Source: an uncultured Lachnospiraceae bacterium (GTDB lineage Bacteria; Bacillota; Clostridia; Lachnospirales; Lachnospiraceae). From it: a stretch of DNA of 56,927 bases. The stretch spans positions 1 through 56,927 of the forward strand of contig CAJUPT010000016.1 of NCBI GenBank assembly GCA_910588405.1, given 5' to 3'. Both the position numbers and the translations under genes were made by a program. The notes under the pieces are model-generated. The model was not told where the DNA came from, made no database searches, and was given only the letters and a program-made list of their open reading frames with translations. Positions 52,381-56,927 of this stretch are shown here, one piece after another; within the stretch, counting starts at the first letter, position 1; each line of letters opens with the position of its first letter.

Positions 52381-53439
52381 ATGAGAGTTCTGAAAAGAAT
52401 ATCCGGGCTGGTTCTTTCCCTTTGCCTGGCCGGCACCATAGCGCTGCCGGCGATGGCGGCCCAAAAGGAGAGCTATACCTATCAGGTTCGTTTCCTGGCC
52501 GGCGCCCAGGGAGCGTTTAATCCGGACGGGAACCTGAGCAATAACGGGACACAGTCCCCGACGCTTGAGAGTGGCGAGTGCCTGGTATTTGATAATCTGA
52601 TGCCAGGGGCGCGGGTAAGCTTTCACAATGGGATGATTACCCTCAAGGACAGCGGAAAGTATTACATCCGGGGAATCCGGGAGAGCGGGAAGGATAATAA
52701 TACCGTTTATTATACCACGTTTACCGTAGAGGGCGATAAAGACTATGTGATTGCTTATGGGATTCTTGGGGATGCCGTGGCATATACGGTAAACTATGAG
52801 GATGAGAGCGGCAACTCTCTGGCGCCCAGCGAAACTTATTATGGCAATGTCGGCGACCGCCCGGTCGTGTCCTATCTGTATTTTGAGGGGTATCAGCCCC
52901 AGGCCTATAATCTGATCGGCAGGCTGAGCGAGAACGCGGCGGAGAATGTATTCACCTTTGTATATCGACGTGTGAGGGCCGGGGAGACGGTGACTGTGCC
53001 GGGAACCACTACTACCACCACCACTACTACGGTGGTCAATGAAGGGACGGTGACGCCGGGTGAAGGCGGGGCAGGTCTGGCAGCGCCCGGTGACGCTGCC
53101 GCGGGAGCCGTGGCACCTGGAGCCGCAGCCCCGGGAGCAGCGGCTCCAGGTGCAGCGGGACCGGCGGCTCCGGATGCCGATACTCCTCCGGTTGAAGACA
53201 TTCAGGATGAGGATGTGCCGTTAGGGCCTGCGGATATCGCATCGATTGATGATGAAGAGGTTCCGCTGGCTGACGGTGATACGATCAGCAACGGTAAAAG
53301 CGGGAACTTTGACTTCGCGAAACTGATCGGAATTCCTGTTCCGGCGAAGGTAGGCATTCTGTCGGGTTTGGCACTGCTGACCGGCTTTGGGGTCTGGTTC
53401 TTCGTATTCCGGAAACGAAAAAAGGAAAAAGATGCATAG
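52381..53439 (+). CDS. MucBP-like surface protein with collagen-like Ala-Pro-Gly linker
   Basis: 352 aa. After a Sec signal (ending PAMAAQ) comes a beta domain (~25-135), a MucBP-like domain (~138-200; VNYEDESGNSLAPSETYYGNVGD), a Thr-rich stretch and repeated Pro-Gly-Ala-Ala units (~235-275). An acidic region with EDVPL and DEEVPLA follows, then a C-terminal membrane helix with RKRKKEKDA. No LPXTG motif is present, so anchoring is by the helix. MucBP domains are linked to mucus binding in lactobacilli. The stop codon overlaps the start of the SipW gene. Confidence 0.7.
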   Translation: MRVLKRISGLVLSLCLAGTIALPAMAAQKESYTYQVRFLAGAQGAFNPDGNLSNNGTQSPTLESGECLVFDNLMPGARVSFHNGMITLKDSGKYYIRGIRESGKDNNTVYYTTFTVEGDKDYVIAYGILGDAVAYTVNYEDESGNSLAPSETYYGNVGDRPVVSYLYFEGYQPQAYNLIGRLSENAAENVFTFVYRRVRAGETVTVPGTTTTTTTTTVVNEGTVTPGEGGAGLAAPGDAAAGAVAPGAAAPGAAAPGAAGPAAPDADTPPVEDIQDEDVPLGPADIASIDDEEVPLADGDTISNGKSGNFDFAKLIGIPVPAKVGILSGLALLTGFGVWFFVFRKRKKEKDA

Positions 53440-53953
53440 GCGTTCGGAGGCAAAGGGAGGGAATGTGATTCCCGCCCTTTGCAGTATTATCGGAATTTTG
53501 ATTTTGTGTAGCGTGATTGCTTCCTGCCTGCCGGTGACGGTCCCACGCCTGATGGGTTATGAGATCTATAATGTGGTCAGCGGCAGCATGGAACCGGAAA
53601 TCCCGGTGGGAAGCGTGATCTATGTGAAAGCGGCCGCGCCGGAGGAGGTACGGGAAGGGGACGTGATTGCTTTCTGGAGCAATGGTTCTGTGGTCGCTCA
53701 CAGGGTTGTGAAAAATAAAATGGTTGAGGGCTCCTTTGTAACCAAAGGTGATGCCAATGCCAGAGAGGATATGAATGAGGCTGACTATGAGGCGCTGATT
53801 GGCAGAGTAGCCGCCCACTATCCGGTGCTGGGAGAGCTGACCCTTCTCTATACCAGTCCGGTTGGTAAAGCTTATGTAATCGGTTTTGCCGCCTGTGGAG
53901 CGATGTTCAATCTTCTGGCGGGTAGGCTCAGGGAGCGAAAAAGGAGGGGCTGA
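53432..53953 (+). CDS. sipW: signal peptidase I of the SipW / ER (Ser-His) type
   Basis: 173 aa with transmembrane helices near both ends. The catalytic serine is Ser52 in VVSGSMEPEIPVGSVI and the base is His90 in VVAHRVV, where bacterial signal peptidases have Lys. This Ser-His dyad marks the archaeal/ER-like S26B branch, to which Bacillus SipW belongs. SipW processes TasA-type fibre proteins, and two such candidates lie upstream. The start ATG at 53432 overlaps the previous stop codon, with AAAAGGAAAAAG upstream, indicating translational coupling. Confidence 0.9.
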   Translation: MHRRSEAKGGNVIPALCSIIGILILCSVIASCLPVTVPRLMGYEIYNVVSGSMEPEIPVGSVIYVKAAAPEEVREGDVIAFWSNGSVVAHRVVKNKMVEGSFVTKGDANAREDMNEADYEALIGRVAAHYPVLGELTLLYTSPVGKAYVIGFAACGAMFNLLAGRLRERKRRG

Positions 53954-53954
53954 A

Positions 53955-55238
53955 ATGATGCCTGAGAATCAGGTCTTCAAAAATCATGAGGGGGGGGTAA
54001 AAAACTTAGATAATATTTTACATGTACGTACTTTTGGGGAGTTTTCCGTGACATGGAAGGGAAAAAGGATCGCCGGCGGAAACGGGGTGGGAGAGACACA
54101 GTTTGTCAGTTTGCTGCAGCTGCTTTTGCATAAACAGAGCAGGGGAGTCGAACGGAAGCTTCTGGAGGAGGTATTATTCGCGGGGCGGGATATCCAGGAT
54201 CGCGGCCACGCCATGCGCACCGTCATTTATAACGCAAAAAAAAGGCTGAGAAGGATGTGTCTGCCGGGGCTGGAATATATCCGGCAGAAGGACGGCATCT
54301 ATTACTGGACGGATGAAATGCAGGTCGAGGAGGATGCTGCCGCGATGGACCGTCTTTTTCAGAGGATCGAAACGGAGAAAGATCCCAAATGTCTGCTGGA
54401 GCAGTGCCTGTCGGCCTGCTATTGCTATATGGGCGAATTTATGGGAAGCCAGGGAAAGGCGATCTGGGCGGAGATCGAAACCAGGCGTTACCGAAAACAG
54501 TTCTGCTACTGCATGGAACATGCGGTAGAGCGTTTAAGAGAAGGGAAGGATTATGCCCGGATGGAGGAACTGGGACTTCATGCGGCCAGGGTACAGCCTA
54601 TGGCAAACTGGGAGACTGTGACGATGGAGGCGCTGGCGGCATCCGGAAGGATGGAAAAGGCCAGAAAATTCTATGATGATACGGTCTCTTTTTATTTTCA
54701 GGAGCAGGGAATGCGCCCTTCTGTCCGCCTGACGCAGCTGCTGCGCGGCATGGGGGATCAGCTGGACCATACATATACGACCCTTGATGAGATACAGGGG
54801 CTGCTGTCGGGGAATGAAGAGGGGGTATTCGGAGGATATGTCTGTAATCGGCCCGTATTTGAAGGAATCTACCGGATGATGACCCGTATGCTGGAGCGCA
54901 GCGGGCAGTCCGTATATCTGATGCTTTGCACCCTGGTAGACGGAAAAGGAAACCCTGTTGAAAATACTTCGGCGCTGGAACAGCTGTCGGAAAAGTTTAG
55001 CGAAGCGATCCGTTTGTCGGTCCGGAGGAGTGATGTGGTCAACCGTTATGGAAAAGGGCAGTATCTGGTGTTGTTGTTTAATACGACCTGGGAAAACTGC
55101 CGGATTCTGCAAAAAAGGATCAACAGCCGTTTCCGGTTGGGGAGGCAGCGGACGGGAATCCAGTATCATATAAAGAGTGTAATATGCACGCATAAGATGG
55201 ATCAGAAAACAGGACAGAAGATGATGAACTGGAAATGA
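53955..55238 (+). CDS. BTAD regulator fused to a degenerate GGDEF-like domain
   Basis: 427 aa. The N-terminal part (~22-105, HVRTFGEFSVTWKGKRI and RGHAMRTVIYNAKKRLRR) is an OmpR/SARP-type winged helix; residues ~112-260 are the TPR-like bacterial transcriptional activator domain. The C-terminal ~140 residues resemble a GGDEF domain in layout, but at the active site they read NRYGKGQY, so cyclase activity is unlikely. It could bind a nucleotide or another protein instead. It starts two bases after the SipW stop codon with AGGAGGGG, so it is co-expressed with the fibre genes and is their probable regulator. Confidence 0.75.
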   Translation: MMPENQVFKNHEGGVKNLDNILHVRTFGEFSVTWKGKRIAGGNGVGETQFVSLLQLLLHKQSRGVERKLLEEVLFAGRDIQDRGHAMRTVIYNAKKRLRRMCLPGLEYIRQKDGIYYWTDEMQVEEDAAAMDRLFQRIETEKDPKCLLEQCLSACYCYMGEFMGSQGKAIWAEIETRRYRKQFCYCMEHAVERLREGKDYARMEELGLHAARVQPMANWETVTMEALAASGRMEKARKFYDDTVSFYFQEQGMRPSVRLTQLLRGMGDQLDHTYTTLDEIQGLLSGNEEGVFGGYVCNRPVFEGIYRMMTRMLERSGQSVYLMLCTLVDGKGNPVENTSALEQLSEKFSEAIRLSVRRSDVVNRYGKGQYLVLLFNTTWENCRILQKRINSRFRLGRQRTGIQYHIKSVICTHKMDQKTGQKMMNWK

Positions 55239-55247
55239 GGGGAAATT

Positions 55248-55736
55248 ATGGAGAGATCGCAGTGGTATATTGGGACGCCGAACGGAGTGGTGATGTGTGT
55301 GGACAGCAGACAGGAGCATCAGCCTCAGGGCCGGCTTTACCATGCCTACAGCAGAGAGGGGAAGCGCTTTGGCACGATGGAGCAGCTTTTTTCCTGGCTG
55401 GAACAGTTTTATAACTGGATAAATTTCCCGTATCCCGGAACGGTTGACAGAACTTTTGCGGAGGTTAAAACGAAAAGAGCGCGGGGGATGAGTCCGGTGG
55501 AAAGGACAAAGATGATGAACGACGAGGAATTATTGAGCAGACATGGGGATATGGGAACCTTTGTGATCCGTGTGCAGCACCGTCAAAACAGCAGCTGGCA
55601 GGGAAGGATCACATGGCTGGACCGGGATAAGACAGTCTATTTCCGTTCTGTCTGGGAACTGATGAAGCTGGTGGACGGTGCGCTGGATATGGTCTGCGGC
55701 ACAGAGGATGGGGCGGATGAGGTGAGTTGGACATAA
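55248..55736 (+). CDS. protein with internally duplicated motif at the end of the surface-fibre cluster
   Basis: 162 aa, no signal or membrane helix. Two related segments occur: QGRLYHAYSREGKRFGTMEQ with LFSWLEQF (~26-53), and QGRITWLDRDKTVYFRSVWE with LMKLVDGA (~116-143). Each has Gln-Gly-Arg, a beta hairpin, then Phe and a helix. The duplication suggests a symmetric binding protein, perhaps for DNA or a nucleotide. It follows the BTAD-GGDEF regulator by 9 bases and may work with it. I recall similar conserved hypothetical proteins in Clostridia but no function. A terminator follows at 55823. Confidence 0.6.
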   Translation: MERSQWYIGTPNGVVMCVDSRQEHQPQGRLYHAYSREGKRFGTMEQLFSWLEQFYNWINFPYPGTVDRTFAEVKTKRARGMSPVERTKMMNDEELLSRHGDMGTFVIRVQHRQNSSWQGRITWLDRDKTVYFRSVWELMKLVDGALDMVCGTEDGADEVSWT

Positions 55737-55822
55737 CATGCGCAGGTATAATTTTCGTTCTTTGGCAATTTGATTGCGGATTGGCATATAAGAATAATTG
55801 ATTTCACGGATTCAAATATTTG

Positions 55823-55865
55823 AAAATCCGATATTCCTGATCAACATCGGGGGTATCGGATTTTT
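55823..55865 (+). terminator. intrinsic terminator of the surface-fibre cluster
   Basis: AAAATCCGATA (55823-55833) pairs with TATCGGATTTT (55854-55864), with the T-run as part of the stem and tail. Confidence 0.8.
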
Positions 55866-55893
55866 GATATCATAGGAAAGTCCTACGAACTTC

Positions 55894-56060
55894 CCTATGA
55901 TATCAAAAGCCCTTCGGACAGGATCGCACTACTGTGTACGCTATTACACTAAGCTCGAAAAAACCTCGCTAAGTGTAATATGTGTGCGGCGGAAAGGTAA
56001 AATGTCGCTAGGGCGACCCGCCGCAGGCGGAGAATCTGCCAAAGGCAGGATTCTTATTCA
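55894..56060 (+). repeat. 166-bp structured repeat, copy 2
   Basis: Matches 9252-9417 over its full length; the boundaries are set where similarity stops. All three hairpins are kept, and the inner stem of the second hairpin has changed from GTCGT/ACGAC to GTCGC/GCGAC. Here it is not followed by an AAA/PD-(D/E)XK gene but by 162 unrelated bases and an AraC-type gene. Confidence 0.85.
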
Positions 56061-56222
56061 AAGTATTCCACTTGTCTCCTTTACAGAAGGCCACGTTTTT
56101 GATATGATTCAGGGAAAATTCATAAATAAGTTCCGAAAAATACACAAAAAAACAGAAGATATACCATTAAATGCAAGAATAAAATCCACAAAGCTGATAA
56201 TATGGACGAAAGGAGACAAAGG

Positions 56223-56927
56223 ATGGACAGGTTAGAGCAGATAATCGCCCGGGTTTTGGCGGAGGACTCCATAAAGCTGGAAATCCGGAATGCGGGAGTG
56301 TTCCGTTTTCTGGCCAGCTACCGTTTTGAACGGCATAATCACAGAGAGATCGAGATTATCTATATCAAATCAGGCCATTGTATTGTAGGTACTGACGAAG
56401 GGTTTTTACCCCTTCGGGAGGGGGACTGTATGATTGTATACAAAGGGGTTCCCCACTGGTTTCTGGTGGATAAAAAGGAAGCCTGCCAGATCGCGCAGCT
56501 GGAATTTGACGCGGAGCTTCCGGATTATTTCAGAGATGCCTTTCCTTTTTTCAGGGCAAGGCAGTTTCAGAAGCTTTCCGGCTGCGAAACGGTGGGGGAG
56601 CTTCTGGAAAGCATCGGCCGGCGCCACCGTCTGGCCGGAAGCTCTTCTTATGATGCCATTCAGATGAAGCTGTTGTTTTTTCAGCTGTTTGCCGAGCTTT
56701 CTGCAAGGACGGAAGAGAAGGACAGAATGGCGGGCAGCGGTAAAATTGAAAAAATTATCGGCTATATTAACCAGAATTATGAGGACGACCTGAGCGTGGA
56801 AAAGCTTGCGGACCGGTTTGGAATCAGTTCCAGATATCTGAGAAAGTGCTTTAAAGAGGAAACCGGGATTAGTTGCGTTCAGTATGTCACGTCTCTCCGG
56901 ATGGAGAAGGCGAAAGAACTTTTGTGG
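56223..56927 (+). CDS. AraC family transcriptional regulator, partial (3' end outside window)
   Basis: 235 codons are visible without a stop codon. The N-terminal ~150 residues form a cupin-like sensing domain, with FERHNHREIEIIYIKSGHC and GDCMIVYKGVPHWF. The first helix-turn-helix of the AraC DNA-binding domain follows (IIGYINQNYEDDLSVEKLAD, then SSRYLRKCFKEETG), with the start of the second helix-turn-helix at the window edge. Such proteins usually control sugar uptake genes next to them. GGAGACAAAGG precedes the ATG. Confidence 0.9.
   Translation, partial: MDRLEQIIARVLAEDSIKLEIRNAGVFRFLASYRFERHNHREIEIIYIKSGHCIVGTDEGFLPLREGDCMIVYKGVPHWFLVDKKEACQIAQLEFDAELPDYFRDAFPFFRARQFQKLSGCETVGELLESIGRRHRLAGSSSYDAIQMKLLFFQLFAELSARTEEKDRMAGSGKIEKIIGYINQNYEDDLSVEKLADRFGISSRYLRKCFKEETGISCVQYVTSLRMEKAKELLW

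Larger units (their letters stand above)
55737..56222 (+). other. 486-base gap with terminator, hairpin and repeat copy 2
   Basis: It holds the terminator at 55823-55865, a 17-bp hairpin (55864-55880 with 55890-55906, one mismatch) and the second 166-bp repeat. The remaining bases, 56061-56222, should contain the promoter of the AraC-type gene; no clear -35/-10 pair was recognised there. A short open frame through the repeat is not considered coding. Confidence 0.6.

Noticed and set aside
55897..56235. A 112-codon frame through repeat copy 2
   Set aside because: Part of the peptide is also read from repeat copy 1, where it lies before another gene's start. The element shows RNA-type structure, so the frame is chance.
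1..56927. Transposons, prophage, tRNA or rRNA genes
   Set aside because: No transposase, integrase, phage structural gene, tRNA cloverleaf or rRNA segment was recognised on either strand; a tRNAscan-SE and Infernal run would be decisive.

Overview
The window reads as a chromosomal segment of a Gram-positive anaerobe of the class Clostridia, most likely a Lachnospiraceae-type gut bacterium. This is inferred from strong AGGAGG ribosome binding sites, lipoprotein-type solute-binding proteins with Ala/Thr/Glu-rich spacers, sortase and LPXTG surface proteins, a multi-domain pyruvate carboxylase, and an AAA/PD-(D/E)XK gene of the type often present in many copies in such genomes. No rRNA, tRNA, CRISPR array, phage or transposase gene was seen.

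Layout. 1-2575: end of an oligopeptide ABC transporter (OppF C-terminus, OppA). 2607-5960: MarR regulator plus a MATE exporter under a palindromic promoter, and a second, convergent MATE exporter. 6103-9250: pabA-pabB-pabC, making p-aminobenzoate for folate. 9252-11141: a 166-bp structured repeat followed by an AAA/PD-(D/E)XK gene. 11192-15486: a small ORF, an Rrf2-type regulator, a Cys-rich DUF5714-type protein and a PAS hybrid histidine kinase. 15510-27872: LacI regulator and a long operon for uptake and breakdown of a sugar or polyol (CUT2-type ABC transporter, two zinc alcohol dehydrogenases, FGGY, PfkB and ROK kinases, a URO-D-fold methyltransferase-like protein, a VOC protein). 27957-33546: a second unit under a 16-bp inverted-repeat operator (TIM-barrel isomerase, MttB-superfamily protein without pyrrolysine, MFS and SSS transporters). 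33554-33843: a 40-codon gene with its own promoter and terminator. 33869-39465: TetR regulator, a transglutaminase-like exported protein, pyruvate carboxylase. 40044-55736: a 13-gene cell-surface fibre cluster. 55823-56927: terminator, second copy of the 166-bp repeat and the start of an AraC regulator.

How the genes work together. The surface cluster combines two export/assembly routes that are usually described apart. One is a sortase pilus: signal peptidase I, a 1682-residue LPETG protein, an LPSTG backbone pilin and a class C sortase. The other is a SipW-type (Ser-His) signal peptidase with two small TasA/CalY-like substrates. Three further surface proteins accompany them, and the last genes encode a BTAD regulator fused to a degenerate GGDEF-like domain and a protein with an internal duplication. 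This is the best candidate for an undescribed system here. The second is the 15.5-33.5 kb catabolic region, where a URO-D protein carrying the His-x-Cys...Cys zinc pattern of corrinoid methyltransferases and an MttB homologue sit among polyol genes. That suggests, as inference only, use of a methylated substrate.

Two families of structured intergenic repeats were found by eye: a 166-bp element in two copies, and a nested-hairpin element in three copies lying just upstream of start codons. Both show compensatory base changes between copies. Start codons were chosen from ribosome binding site spacing and family N-termini. All product names rest on motif recognition alone, without a database search.
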